Positions 43,696 through 51,980 of a DNA stretch of 64,000 nucleotides are shown here, in pieces. Position numbers and translations under genes: made by a program. Under the pieces are notes generated by a model. It ran no database searches and was not told where the DNA came from. It saw only the letters and a program-made list of their open reading frames with translations. The first letter of the stretch is position 1; every line of letters begins with the position of its first letter. The DNA is from Enterocloster lavalensis (GTDB taxonomy: Bacteria; Bacillota; Clostridia; Lachnospirales; Lachnospiraceae): assembly GCF_902364025.1 (NCBI RefSeq), contig NZ_CABJCG010000014.1, positions 1-64,000 of the forward strand, given 5' to 3'.

Positions 43696-44478
43696 CTAAC
43701 GCTCGCCCCGGTCTGGGGCTTTCTTTTGGGGAGCCTCCGGCCCCCGGTGTCCCTGGGCCTCCTTTTGGGCCGCTTTCAGTTGTTCCGCAATCGGGGGCTG
43801 GCGTTTGGCCTTCTTGCGGGCCCGCGCCGCCTCCTGGTGTTCCATTCCTTTGGCGGCCTCCGCCAGCCGCTCCGGGGCAACATACTCTTTCACCGCATAA
43901 CTGCCGAAGTCCGGGTAAAACCACGTCAGCCGCTTTTGATCCGGGACGCGGTGAGCGTCCTCCCATTTTCCCACCACCTGGGCCTGTTTTTCCATTCGCT
44001 GTTTTATATCCGGGTTTTCACGGGAGGGCCGCAGTTCATAATCCGCCGCCTCCTGTTCGGTCAGCGGTCTGGTATAGGTCAGATGGCCCCAGGCCAACCG
44101 GGTATCATTCTCCACCCAAACGCGCCCCTCATAATTGACGATTTCATCTGGGGCATTGTGGGGCGGTTTGGGAAACGTCCCGATGTCCACCGGGCGCTGG
44201 GTGGAATAATACTTGTAAAGGCCAGGGGCCTCGGTCTGTGCGATCTTCACCTTGTAGAGCCGCTGGTACTCCGTCACCCGGTTTACCAAATCCTTTTCCA
44301 GTTTCCCCAAGTCGTTGCCATAGTGCCCCCATTCATACTGCCGCTGGCCCTTATCGTCATCATAGCAAGCCCAGGTCACATAAGGGGAGGGAGCCGTGGG
44401 ACTATGCCCCAGGGCAAACCCACGGCCATTTTCCAGCATGATGGTTTTCAAAATCGAATACCCTTGATTTTTGTCCAT
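43696..44478 (-). CDS. Conserved ICE protein of unknown function
   Basis: The 260-residue protein begins MDKNQGYSILKTIMLENGRG, with AGGAGG upstream. The N-terminal half (residues 1-120; FALGHSPTAPSPYVTW, EWGHYGNDLG) is a compact domain often seen in clostridial ICE proteins beside mobC. A polar, basic tail from residue 200 is disordered. I do not recognise a named function. Bases 44479-44649 upstream contain a palindrome copy. Confidence 0.65.
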   Translation of the reverse strand: MDKNQGYSILKTIMLENGRGFALGHSPTAPSPYVTWACYDDDKGQRQYEWGHYGNDLGKLEKDLVNRVTEYQRLYKVKIAQTEAPGLYKYYSTQRPVDIGTFPKPPHNAPDEIVNYEGRVWVENDTRLAWGHLTYTRPLTEQEAADYELRPSRENPDIKQRMEKQAQVVGKWEDAHRVPDQKRLTWFYPDFGSYAVKEYVAPERLAEAAKGMEHQEAARARKKAKRQPPIAEQLKAAQKEAQGHRGPEAPQKKAPDRGER

Positions 44479-44649
44479 TTCTTGCCTCCTGTCATAATAA
44501 AATAGGCTGCCACCTCTGGACAAAGTGTCCAGAAGTGGCAGGTCAAGATGTGGAAAGCATTTCCGCAAAACAGGGGCAGGCCATAGAAAGATACGGCCCA
44601 CCCCCAAAACAGCCCCGGAAAACCTTGTAATCAGCGGGTTTTCCGGGGC

Positions 44650-45018
44650 CTAATTTTCCACACATCCCCTCCGCTTTTTCCGCATATAGTCCCGCTTTTG
44701 CCGCCGCAGGACGGTCCGGGCGCAAGCCTCGGAGCAGTAGGACAGCCGCCCATCGGCAGGGACGGCCCCGCCGCAGACCGGGCAGGGCTTGAAAACCGGG
44801 GGCGGGCCCTCGGTCAAGAGGGCGGCCTCCAGCGCCGGATCAAGGGGCAGGACAGCCTCCCGGAAATAGCGGCAATAAGCGCCCGTCCAGCACTTTCCCA
44901 GCATATAGCACTCACAGTCCAGCGGCAGGCACCCGCACTCCCGGTCATAGTTGGCACACATAGAAATAACCAGCCTGCGGATGGCGGCCTTTTCCTCTCT
45001 TGTCAGTTCGCGGGCCAC
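44650..45018 (-). CDS. Cysteine-rich VLP-domain protein
   Basis: The 122-residue protein matches the Cys-rich VLP family of conjugative elements. An N-terminal helix (LTREEKAAIRRLV) is followed by CANYDRECGCLPLDCECYML and then a zinc-ribbon-like CPVCGG...YCSEAC pair near residue 78. It probably binds zinc and nucleic acid; its exact role in transfer is unknown. It lies five bases after the next gene upstream. Confidence 0.8.
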   Translation of the reverse strand: MARELTREEKAAIRRLVISMCANYDRECGCLPLDCECYMLGKCWTGAYCRYFREAVLPLDPALEAALLTEGPPPVFKPCPVCGGAVPADGRLSYCSEACARTVLRRQKRDYMRKKRRGCVEN

Positions 45019-45022
45019 CCCA

Positions 45023-45196
45023 TCACCTCCCGGCGCGGGTTTTCAAAAGTTCCCGATAGCAGGACATACAGCCGATCCCCCGCCAGTAGGGGCACCCGGA
45101 GCACCGGGAGCCCCTGGGCGCTTTGGGGATAGACGAAGCCAGGGGCCGGGGCTTCTGCTTCATCATTTTTTCATACGGGTTACTTGTGAAATTCAT
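45023..45196 (-). CDS. Small Cys-motif ICE protein
   Basis: The 57-residue protein MNFTSNPYEKMMKQ... contains CSGCPYWRGIGCMSCY, a four-cysteine cluster that could bind a metal. Its start overlaps the CD1107 stop by four bases, which supports translation. It lies between two conserved ICE genes. Confidence 0.6.
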   Translation of the reverse strand: MNFTSNPYEKMMKQKPRPLASSIPKAPRGSRCSGCPYWRGIGCMSCYRELLKTRAGR

Positions 45197-45963
45197 TCCT
45201 CGTCCTCCTCGCTGTTTTCGTCGGGATCGTCCTCGTCCCATGGAGGCCCATCGTCCTCCATATCCTCATAATCTTCCGGCTCCCCGCCATAGTCCTCCTC
45301 CGGCCCGGCGGCCTCTTGCTGTTTGGGGCGGATCACCTTGAAATAGAACGCGGCCCCGCCGCCGACCACCGCCACAGCCAGCACCGCCAGGAGCATCCCA
45401 GGGTTGCCGCCCGTTTCCGGCTCGGTATCTTCCGGGGCGTTTTCCTCCGTTTCCACGGGCTCCGGCTGGGTGCCCGCGCACTTGTTCTTGTTGACTGAGC
45501 AGACAGCGCACTCCGTATTGACAGCGCCTGCCTCGCATTTCTCAGAGCAGGAGCAAACCGCCTGTTCCACCCCGGCGGCCTCAGCCGCGGCCAGCAGATC
45601 GGCCTCGTCCACCATGTTCAAGAAGTAGGTTTCGTATTGTTCGCCCTTCTCGTCCACGGGCTTGTCGTAGTCGATGACGAGATAGAACGTAGCCCCGCCG
45701 CTGGTCTGGACGGTGATAAACTGCTTGTTGGTGTGCTCGTCATAGAGCAGATCGCGGGTCACAAGGTTGCCATCTTCCGAAAAGCCCTCGCCCGGCTCTA
45801 TGGTGGGCTCCGGCTCCGGGGCCGTGGTTTCCTCCGTCATAGAGGGATCTCCATAATCAGCCCCCTCGCCGCTGTCCGCAAAGGCATAGGCCGGGACAGC
45901 CGAAAAACCGCATAAAAGAACGGCGGCACAAAAGGCCGCCGTCAAAGACTTCCATCGTTTCAT
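45193..45963 (-). CDS. CD1107-family (DUF4366) mobile element surface protein
   Basis: The 256-residue protein has a signal peptide (MKRWKSLTAAFCAAVLLCGF), an extracellular domain with the DUF4366 pattern NKQFITVQTSGGATFYLVID near residue 75, a cysteine cluster, a membrane helix (GMLLAVLAVAVVGGGAAFYF) and a very acidic tail. It is conserved in CTn4/CTn5 elements and probably part of the cell-surface face of the transfer apparatus. It is coupled to its neighbours by 4-base overlaps on both sides. Confidence 0.85.
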   Translation of the reverse strand: MKRWKSLTAAFCAAVLLCGFSAVPAYAFADSGEGADYGDPSMTEETTAPEPEPTIEPGEGFSEDGNLVTRDLLYDEHTNKQFITVQTSGGATFYLVIDYDKPVDEKGEQYETYFLNMVDEADLLAAAEAAGVEQAVCSCSEKCEAGAVNTECAVCSVNKNKCAGTQPEPVETEENAPEDTEPETGGNPGMLLAVLAVAVVGGGAAFYFKVIRPKQQEAAGPEEDYGGEPEDYEDMEDDGPPWDEDDPDENSEEDEE

Positions 45964-46217
45964 ATTTCGTTTTCCTCCTTTTCCGCAGGCTCGGACTTCT
46001 GGACACTTTGTCCAGAGGTGCCCTCCCGGAGCTGTTGGAGCACCAGGGGCAGCTCCGCCAGGGAAATGCTCATGCCCCGCACGATGTCCACAATCTCGCT
46101 GTTTTCCGCCTCCAGCTTTTTCTGCTCCAGCTCCTTGAGCCGGGCCTGCTGTTCGGCTATTTTGGCCTTGACCTTATCAATCTCGGCCTGGATTTTTTGG
46201 CTTTTGCTTGCCGCCAT
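45960..46217 (-). CDS. DUF4315-family coiled-coil ICE protein
   Basis: The 85-residue protein from MAASKSQK is mostly one coiled coil (AEIDKVKAKIAEQQARLKEL), followed by the DUF4315 stretch NSEIVDIVRGMSISLAELP. After LQQLREG it reads TSGQSVQKS, which is the translated palindrome copy at 45995, and ends in a short acidic tail. The start at 46217 is preferred to the open frame to 46334, which overlaps the CD1108 gene. Confidence 0.8.
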   Translation of the reverse strand: MAASKSQKIQAEIDKVKAKIAEQQARLKELEQKKLEAENSEIVDIVRGMSISLAELPLVLQQLREGTSGQSVQKSEPAEKEENEI

Positions 46218-46233
46218 AGAGTAAACCTCCTTG

Positions 46234-47877
46234 TCACGGTAAACGCCCGTAGGCGTAAAAATGAGATTGCCAGTAGCTTGTTTGCAGATCTGCGTAACCG
46301 ATGGGATCTCCACAGTGCAGCATTTTATTGTCACCTACATAAATCCCACAATGGCTTACGCCCGCCGTGTCATAAGTACCTTTGAAAAAGACCAGATCGC
46401 CGGGTTTCGGACTGCTGGTAGGAGTGCAGATGTTGTAAAGCCCCTGGGCCCCCAGGCGGCCCACGTTCCAGCCGGAGTGATTGATGACCCAGGACACGAA
46501 GCCGGAGCAGTCAAAGGATGTGGCCGGGGAGCTCCCGCCCCACACATAGGGATAGCCCAGATATTTTTCCGCCTCGGTGAGAATGGCCGCGAAAGTTTCA
46601 TCGTCCAGATATTCTCCCGGTACTTCATAATCAACAGGCGGCTTTGTGTATTTGTCCACATATTCAGACTCCGGGAACAGGTCTGGCCGGTTGCCAAGCG
46701 TGGACATATACAGGGAATACCGGGCCATTTCCTCCTCGCCCATAAGCTCCAGGGGGAGATGGGAAAGGTTGCGGTTTTCCAGCGTCACATAGCAGATATA
46801 CCAGGAGTAAGGATCGCCATCGCTGTCGTGCCGGGTTTCCCGCACCATGCGCTCCGTCAAGATATACTGGCGGTCAAAGAGCATTTCCAAGGTGCTCTCT
46901 ACCTGTGAAAGCGTCCACTCCCCCTCGTGGAGCACCGACAGGATGGAGATGAGCACATAGGGATCGTGTTCGATGCCGTCCAGGTCAAAATGGTACTCAT
47001 CATAATCGTGGGTGCTTTCGTAGGTGTCCAGGTAGCTTTGAAGCTCTGCCTCCATACCCGCATAAGCCGCCTCCGCCCCCAGGATGTCCTCGTCCTTTGA
47101 TGGGTAGGTAGTAGCGCCCACGGCCCCTGCGCCAGAGTTTCCCAGCATCACCAGGGAAGAAGAACAGGACTGCATCATAAACAGGAGCAGGACGCAAACC
47201 AGGGCCAGGAGCACCCCCACGGGATGCCGCTTGATAAAGCCCACCGCCTGGGCCCCGGCCTTTTCCGTGGCGGCGGCGGTCTTTTTGGCCGCCCCCGCGC
47301 CGTACTTCCCAGCCCGCTTTGCCTGCTTCTGATACTGTTTTCTCATGCGGTGCCGCCGCCACATCCGGGAAACAGGGTTGCGTGTCATTTCCGGGTACTC
47401 CTGGGCGGCCATTTTGAAATGATAGTCTGCCGTGGCCTTGATATATTTGGACTCCGCCCGCTGGACAGCCTTTGCCGGGTGTTCCCGGACTTTCTTCTTG
47501 ATGAAGCGGGAGCCCCGCCGCAGGGCGGTTTCTCCCACCAGTTCGGAGCGGTGGGCCCCCTCGGTGCCGACGTTCTCCTGTTCCACCTCAAAAATCTTGC
47601 CATGCACGAAGCCGTGAACGGTGCCGCCGGCGGCCCGGCCCACCTGCCGGATGGGGCCGGGCTTTTTGGGCGGCTTCTGTTTGGAGAGCTTCTCCTTTGC
47701 CTGTTCCAGCTTCTTCCCGCGCTTCTCCATGCGGAGCTTTGACGCGGCGGTCTTTTCCTGGTTGCTTTTCTGGCGGAATTTAGACTTCTGGACACTTTGT
47801 CCAGAGGTGCTCCCGGCTGTCCCGGAGCTACCCCCGCCTGGACTGGCGGATGCGTCGCTATTCGGTTTTCGCTTCAT
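46234..47877 (-). CDS. CD1108-family NlpC/P60 cell-wall hydrolase of the ICE
   Basis: The 547-residue protein has a basic cytosolic N-terminal part of about 210 residues and one membrane helix (HPVGVLLALVCVLLLFMM). An extracellular helical domain and an NlpC/P60 peptidase domain follow. The catalytic Cys is in FDCSGFVSW and the His in VSHCGIYVG. It opens peptidoglycan for the conjugation channel. Near the N-terminus TSGQSVQKS is encoded by the palindrome copy at 47784. It overlaps the VirB4 gene by 20 bases. Confidence 0.9.
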   Translation of the reverse strand: MKRKPNSDASASPGGGSSGTAGSTSGQSVQKSKFRQKSNQEKTAASKLRMEKRGKKLEQAKEKLSKQKPPKKPGPIRQVGRAAGGTVHGFVHGKIFEVEQENVGTEGAHRSELVGETALRRGSRFIKKKVREHPAKAVQRAESKYIKATADYHFKMAAQEYPEMTRNPVSRMWRRHRMRKQYQKQAKRAGKYGAGAAKKTAAATEKAGAQAVGFIKRHPVGVLLALVCVLLLFMMQSCSSSLVMLGNSGAGAVGATTYPSKDEDILGAEAAYAGMEAELQSYLDTYESTHDYDEYHFDLDGIEHDPYVLISILSVLHEGEWTLSQVESTLEMLFDRQYILTERMVRETRHDSDGDPYSWYICYVTLENRNLSHLPLELMGEEEMARYSLYMSTLGNRPDLFPESEYVDKYTKPPVDYEVPGEYLDDETFAAILTEAEKYLGYPYVWGGSSPATSFDCSGFVSWVINHSGWNVGRLGAQGLYNICTPTSSPKPGDLVFFKGTYDTAGVSHCGIYVGDNKMLHCGDPIGYADLQTSYWQSHFYAYGRLP

Positions 47878-50239
47878 TCTTTAAATCCTCCGGGCGGGTG
47901 GTCAGCAGGTTATAAATCTCCCCTTTGGGGAAACGGTCAATAAACGGGATGGTCACGTCCCCATAGAACAGCAGGCCCTCGCCGGAATTGGAGTGGGTGA
48001 TATAGGAAAGCTGGTGCTCGGAAATGCCAAGCTGTTTTGCTAAAATCGCCCGGTCACTTTGGGCCTGGGACAACAGGATCATAAAGTCGGTGTTGTCCAG
48101 AATGGCCTCGATCTCCCGGCTGGCTAACAGGTCTTTCACATCCTGTGTAAGTGCGCTGGGCACACATCCCTTTTTGCGGAGCATCTTCCACACGGCCACA
48201 AAGTAGCTGGCGGTGAGCGCGTCCCGGAGCAAAATGTGAAACTCGTCAAAGTAGCACCAGGTAGAAATACCGCTGTGAAAATTTACATTGACGGCAGAGG
48301 TCACAAAGTCGTTGGTGATGTGCATGGCGATCTTCCGCAGGTTTTCCCCTAAGCCTTTGAGGACGATGCAGACCACGCGGGCGGTCAAGTCCACGTTAGT
48401 CGGGTGGTTAAACAGGTTGAGCGATCCCGTGCAGTAGAGTTCCAGGGCCGTCGCTACACGGCGGGCCTCCGGCTCCGGCTGTTTCAGAAGCTCCTCGTAT
48501 AAGTCCTGCAAAAGCGGCACCTTTGCCGTATCAAGCCCCAGGGCCGCATCCCGGTAAATGAGCCGCACACAGCGGTCAATCACCGTCTTTTCGATGGGTT
48601 GCAGGCCGTCCTTGCCTCCCACCACCAGTTCACACAGGGACAACAAAAAATCCGCTTTCATAGAAAGCGGGCTCTCGTCATCGTCCAGGTCAAGCTGGAT
48701 GTCCATCGGGTTGATATGGCTGGGGGAGCCGGGGGCAATCTCAATCACTTGCCCGCCCAGCCGCCGCACCAGCGGGGCATATTCCCCCATCGGATCGACA
48801 ATGATACTCCGATCCTGGGGAATGGTGAGAAAGACGTTTAAGAGCTCCCTCTTTGCCGCGAAACTCTTGCCGGAGCCCGTGGAGCCAAGATACAGGCCGT
48901 TGGCGGATTTTAACTTTTTCCGATCCGCCATAATGACGTTGTGGGAAAGGGCGTTCATCCCGTAATAGAGGGACGGCCCGGCCATCCGCAGCTCCCTGGT
49001 CATAAAGGGAATGAAAATCGCCGTGGAGCTGGTTGTCATGCCTCTCTGGATTTCCACCTCGTTATAGCCCAGGGCCAGGGAGGAAACGAAGCCCTGCTCC
49101 TGTTGCCAGTCCAGCCGCTTCAATGCACAGTTGTATTTCTGCGCGATGCCGCCCACCGTGAAAATATCGTTTTCCAGCCGCTGGCGGGTGGGGGCAAGGT
49201 TTACCACCGTGAACGTGAGAAGGAACATCCGCTCGTTGCGGGACTGGAGATCGGCCAAAAGCTCCGCCGCGTCTTTGGAAAACGTGATGAGGTCAGGGGG
49301 CAGGATGTCCGGGTCATATCCGGCCCTCACCGCCTTTCTCTGTTCCTCCACCTTCATTTTGCCAATGTCAGAGATTTTTCCCTTGACCGTCTTGATGGCC
49401 TTGAGCTGATCCACCGTCTGGACGTGCATGGTCACAGTGAGCTCCGCATCCAGCTCCAGGATTTCCGCAAGGAGCTTGTCGGAGAGCTCCGAAGCCAGGA
49501 TCTGCAAGTAAGAAGCCGCGCCCCAATACTGGCCCACCCGGAACAGGCGGGACTGCCGAAAGTCGAAGCTGTCCGGCGCGATATAGTCCTTTGTCCCCAG
49601 CCCGGTTTTGGGAATGTCCTGCCAGGAGAAGCGGAACGGCTCCCGGTTGCCGGGATGCATTTGCCCATGAAGCAGGGCCAGCCGCGCCTGTCCGTCCAGG
49701 GCCTCGGAGGGCACCCCCAGCCGTTTGAGGTTGCCCGTCACATCCGCCTCCACACGCTCCAGCCGGGGCCGGGCCTCCGCAATCCCCTCGGCGGGGAGCC
49801 CGAACGTGATATATTTGGAACGCTCGATCCCGTTGTTTGACCGGGCGATCTGGTTTTTTAACATCCCGGTAAATTCAGCCCGGATGCTGTCAAAGTCATC
49901 CTGGGCCTGTGGGATGTTCACCTTGTACTTGCTCCGGGAACGGGAGCGGCGGTTGATAAAGGAAAGCTGGAACGGCAGGGACGTGTCAAAGTAATTGAGA
50001 AACGAGCTCCAGCCGCCGAAAATAGCAGTTTGATCCTCGGTGCTTGCAACAGAATAGTTGATGTCCTCATATTCCACCGTCTTTGTGTAGAGCCCGCCGG
50101 GGAGCTGGCACACGCCGTCCGGGTGCATCACCAGATAGGGGATCGTCTGCTGGGCGGACAGGGCCGCCCGGTTTTTCCCCCGGCGTTCAGCCCTTGCGGG
50201 CCCGCGCCGTGGGTTTCTTATTGCCTTTTGCAATCGCAT
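47858..50239 (-). CDS. VirB4-like conjugation ATPase
   Basis: The 793-residue protein is the VirB4/TraE-type motor of the type IV secretion channel. The Walker A motif is GSTGSGKS (near residue 455) and Walker B lies in YFDEFHILL (near 670). The N-terminal half carries the VirB4-specific region. The ATG at 50239 directly abuts AAAGGAGG, so the TTG two codons later (50233) may be the true start. It overlaps the end of the PrgI gene by 53 bases. Confidence 0.9.
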   Translation of the reverse strand: MRLQKAIRNPRRGPARAERRGKNRAALSAQQTIPYLVMHPDGVCQLPGGLYTKTVEYEDINYSVASTEDQTAIFGGWSSFLNYFDTSLPFQLSFINRRSRSRSKYKVNIPQAQDDFDSIRAEFTGMLKNQIARSNNGIERSKYITFGLPAEGIAEARPRLERVEADVTGNLKRLGVPSEALDGQARLALLHGQMHPGNREPFRFSWQDIPKTGLGTKDYIAPDSFDFRQSRLFRVGQYWGAASYLQILASELSDKLLAEILELDAELTVTMHVQTVDQLKAIKTVKGKISDIGKMKVEEQRKAVRAGYDPDILPPDLITFSKDAAELLADLQSRNERMFLLTFTVVNLAPTRQRLENDIFTVGGIAQKYNCALKRLDWQQEQGFVSSLALGYNEVEIQRGMTTSSTAIFIPFMTRELRMAGPSLYYGMNALSHNVIMADRKKLKSANGLYLGSTGSGKSFAAKRELLNVFLTIPQDRSIIVDPMGEYAPLVRRLGGQVIEIAPGSPSHINPMDIQLDLDDDESPLSMKADFLLSLCELVVGGKDGLQPIEKTVIDRCVRLIYRDAALGLDTAKVPLLQDLYEELLKQPEPEARRVATALELYCTGSLNLFNHPTNVDLTARVVCIVLKGLGENLRKIAMHITNDFVTSAVNVNFHSGISTWCYFDEFHILLRDALTASYFVAVWKMLRKKGCVPSALTQDVKDLLASREIEAILDNTDFMILLSQAQSDRAILAKQLGISEHQLSYITHSNSGEGLLFYGDVTIPFIDRFPKGEIYNLLTTRPEDLKNEAKTE

Positions 50240-50582
50240 CCTCCTTTCTCACAGAGCCCCGCTGGGTGAACGGGGCATAGATATTTTCTGTCCGATAGGG
50301 CCTCACCCCAGGCCGCAGGAAACGGGCCCGGATCACATTCCTCACCACCTTTTCCAGCGGGAGCCCGTCTTTTTCATACATCGCCAGCAAAAACGCCGGG
50401 AGCGCCACGCCCATCAGCAGGAACATGGCCCCGGTGTTGCCAAGCGTACCACGGGCCAGCAGATAGGACGGGACACCCACCGCCGCCGCGATCCCAAAAC
50501 ACACAAGCTGGCGGCGGGTCAAATTAAAGGCAAGTTTCGTCTTGACCTTTGATAAATCGTTGGGAACATTTACATAGGGAAT
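50187..50582 (-). CDS. PrgI-family conjugation membrane protein with an apparent ATT start
   Basis: The 131-residue protein has the PrgI layout: a short N-terminal strand, two membrane helices (residues 25-75) and a basic tail. Family members usually begin MPYVPVPKDL. Here the aligned codons read IPYVNVPNDL, with ATT at 50580-50582 where ATG is expected and AAGGAG nine bases upstream. No in-frame ATG or GTG lies between it and the membrane helices; the only alternative is the TTG at 50522, which would lose 20 conserved residues. PrgI sits in the inner membrane with VirB4. Confidence 0.8.
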   Translation of the reverse strand: MPYVNVPNDLSKVKTKLAFNLTRRQLVCFGIAAAVGVPSYLLARGTLGNTGAMFLLMGVALPAFLLAMYEKDGLPLEKVVRNVIRARFLRPGVRPYRTENIYAPFTQRGSVRKEDAIAKGNKKPTARARKG

Positions 50583-50584
50583 TT

Positions 50585-51169
50585 TTAGTCACTCCTTTCC
50601 GGCCCGCCCACCTCTGGACAAAGTGTCCAGAAGTCGGGCAGGGTACTTTCCACCTCATTCCCCCACACATCCCAGCCGGGCGGGGTCTGCCTTGCAAACA
50701 GCTCCACCCTGGGCACATCGCCCATGAGAGCCACGATCTTTTCACGGGCCTCCTCCGGCTTGCGGCTATGCTCCCGGATGGGGGAGATAATAAACTGGTG
50801 GACGTTGGCCGCCTGGCGTTTCGGGTGTCCCCGCGTCGCCAGCAGGCAAACCTCCGCGTTGCCCCTCGTCCAAAAGCCCAAGCCGTAAAACCATCCCTCG
50901 GACTTGCGGTTTTGTTTGAGCCAGACGAAAGCCACAGACTTATATTGAAAGCCCCATGCCTTAATCAGCCGCAGGGCCTCCGGGAGCTGGGGGAACGTGG
51001 CCCACATAAAAAGCACGCTGTCCGGGGCCGCAAGATCGGCCACAGGCAGCGCACATAACTCGTCAATCCCCATTGTGGGGTAATGCTTTTCCGCCGCCCC
51101 CTGGACGGCGCTTCGCTGATACCGCCAGGGCGGATCGGCATAAATCACAGAATAGTGTCCGATAGTCAA
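50585..51169 (-). CDS. MT-A70-type adenine methyltransferase
   Basis: The 194-residue protein has the DPPW catalytic motif (YADPPWRYQ, near residue 11) and the fold of bacterial MT-A70 proteins, which methylate adenine N6 in DNA. The C-terminus runs through the palindrome copy at 50610 and reads FWTLCPEV just before the end. It begins with a TTG overlapping the stop of the second methyltransferase gene, so translation is coupled. No restriction enzyme gene is nearby. Confidence 0.82.
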   Translation of the reverse strand: MTIGHYSVIYADPPWRYQRSAVQGAAEKHYPTMGIDELCALPVADLAAPDSVLFMWATFPQLPEALRLIKAWGFQYKSVAFVWLKQNRKSEGWFYGLGFWTRGNAEVCLLATRGHPKRQAANVHQFIISPIREHSRKPEEAREKIVALMGDVPRVELFARQTPPGWDVWGNEVESTLPDFWTLCPEVGGPERSD

Positions 51170-51966
51170 ACTCCTTTCCCCCCAGCCACCACCACCTCCT
51201 GCGCCACGCGGATGCGCTCGCTGGCGGCGGCATAGTAGGCCGGGGCCGTTTCAAAACAGATAAAGCGGCGGCCCGTATTGAGGGCGGCAACCGCCGTTGT
51301 GCCGGAGCCCGCGCAGATGTCCGCCACCACCTCGCCGGGCCGGGTGTAGGTCTTGATGAAATACTCGCACAGCTCCACGGGCTTCTGCGTGGGGTGCATA
51401 GTGCGCTGTACCGTGGGGAACGTGAGCACGTTCCCCGGAAAGCGCAGGCCATCCTCCGAGCCGCCCCCGGAACGGGTGAATTTCCCGTAGTTGGTGCTGT
51501 TTCCGTTGTTTGACGTGATCTTTTTATAGGGCTTGCCCTGTTCAAACTGCGGATTGTAAAGCGGGGATTTTTGGTAGAATACCAAAATATTCTCCGTCTT
51601 TTTCAACGGGGCCCGCCTTGCGTTGAGAAACCCGGTGCATCGGCTCTTGTACCATACCCACTCATAGAGGAGCATGGAGAGGTTGGACGCGCCCAGCACT
51701 TTGTCATAGGGGCACTGCGCGAAGAACAGCACCGCGCCCTCCGGCTTGACGGCCCATTTCACCGCCTCCCACAGCTCCGGCAAGGGCAACGGCACATCCC
51801 AAAAGTTCCGGGTGGTGCCGTAGGGCGGATCGGTTAAGAGCATATCCACCGAATGACGGGGGAGGGAGCGCAGGCCCTCGATGCCGTCCATAAGGAACAG
51901 CCCTTCTGTGAGCTCCGGGGACTTCTGGACACTTTGTCCAGAGGTGCAGGACATTGTTTTTTCCAT
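51166..51966 (-). CDS. DNA (adenine- or cytosine-N4) methyltransferase, orphan
   Basis: The 266-residue protein has the beta-class order: TDPPYG near residue 47, target-recognition region in the middle (SNNGNSTNYGKFTRSG), HPTQKP near 190 and the AdoMet loop ADICAGSGTT near 216. Members methylate N6 of adenine or N4 of cytosine. Near the N-terminus TSGQSVQKS is encoded by the palindrome copy at 51921. GGGGAGG precedes the ATG. With the next gene it makes a methyltransferase pair with no restriction partner. Confidence 0.85.
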   Translation of the reverse strand: MEKTMSCTSGQSVQKSPELTEGLFLMDGIEGLRSLPRHSVDMLLTDPPYGTTRNFWDVPLPLPELWEAVKWAVKPEGAVLFFAQCPYDKVLGASNLSMLLYEWVWYKSRCTGFLNARRAPLKKTENILVFYQKSPLYNPQFEQGKPYKKITSNNGNSTNYGKFTRSGGGSEDGLRFPGNVLTFPTVQRTMHPTQKPVELCEYFIKTYTRPGEVVADICAGSGTTAVAALNTGRRFICFETAPAYYAAASERIRVAQEVVVAGGKGV

Positions 51967-51980
51967 TCCAGCACCTCCCC

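Larger units (their letters stand above)
36332..51945. repeat. Dispersed palindrome family, 12 copies, core TCTGGACAAAGTGTCCAGA
   Basis: A perfect 8-bp inverted repeat around a 3-base centre (AAG or CTT), nearly always with AC[C/T] before and [A/G]GT after. The 25-bp copies are at 36332, 36734, 37709, 40006, 41183, 42709, 43122, 44512, 45995, 47784, 50610 and 51921. Plus-strand centres are AAG in seven copies and CTT in five (37709, 41183, 45995, 47784, 51921). Eight lie between genes; four (45995, 47784, 50610, 51921) lie in reading frames near gene ends. Stems continue into local flanks at 40006, 41183, 43122 and 44512. None was seen outside the first ICE. Confidence 0.95.

Noticed and set aside
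36332..51945. Reading the 12 palindromes as ordinary rho-independent terminators
   Set aside because: They lack T-tracts, occur in both orientations and lie inside reading frames in four cases.
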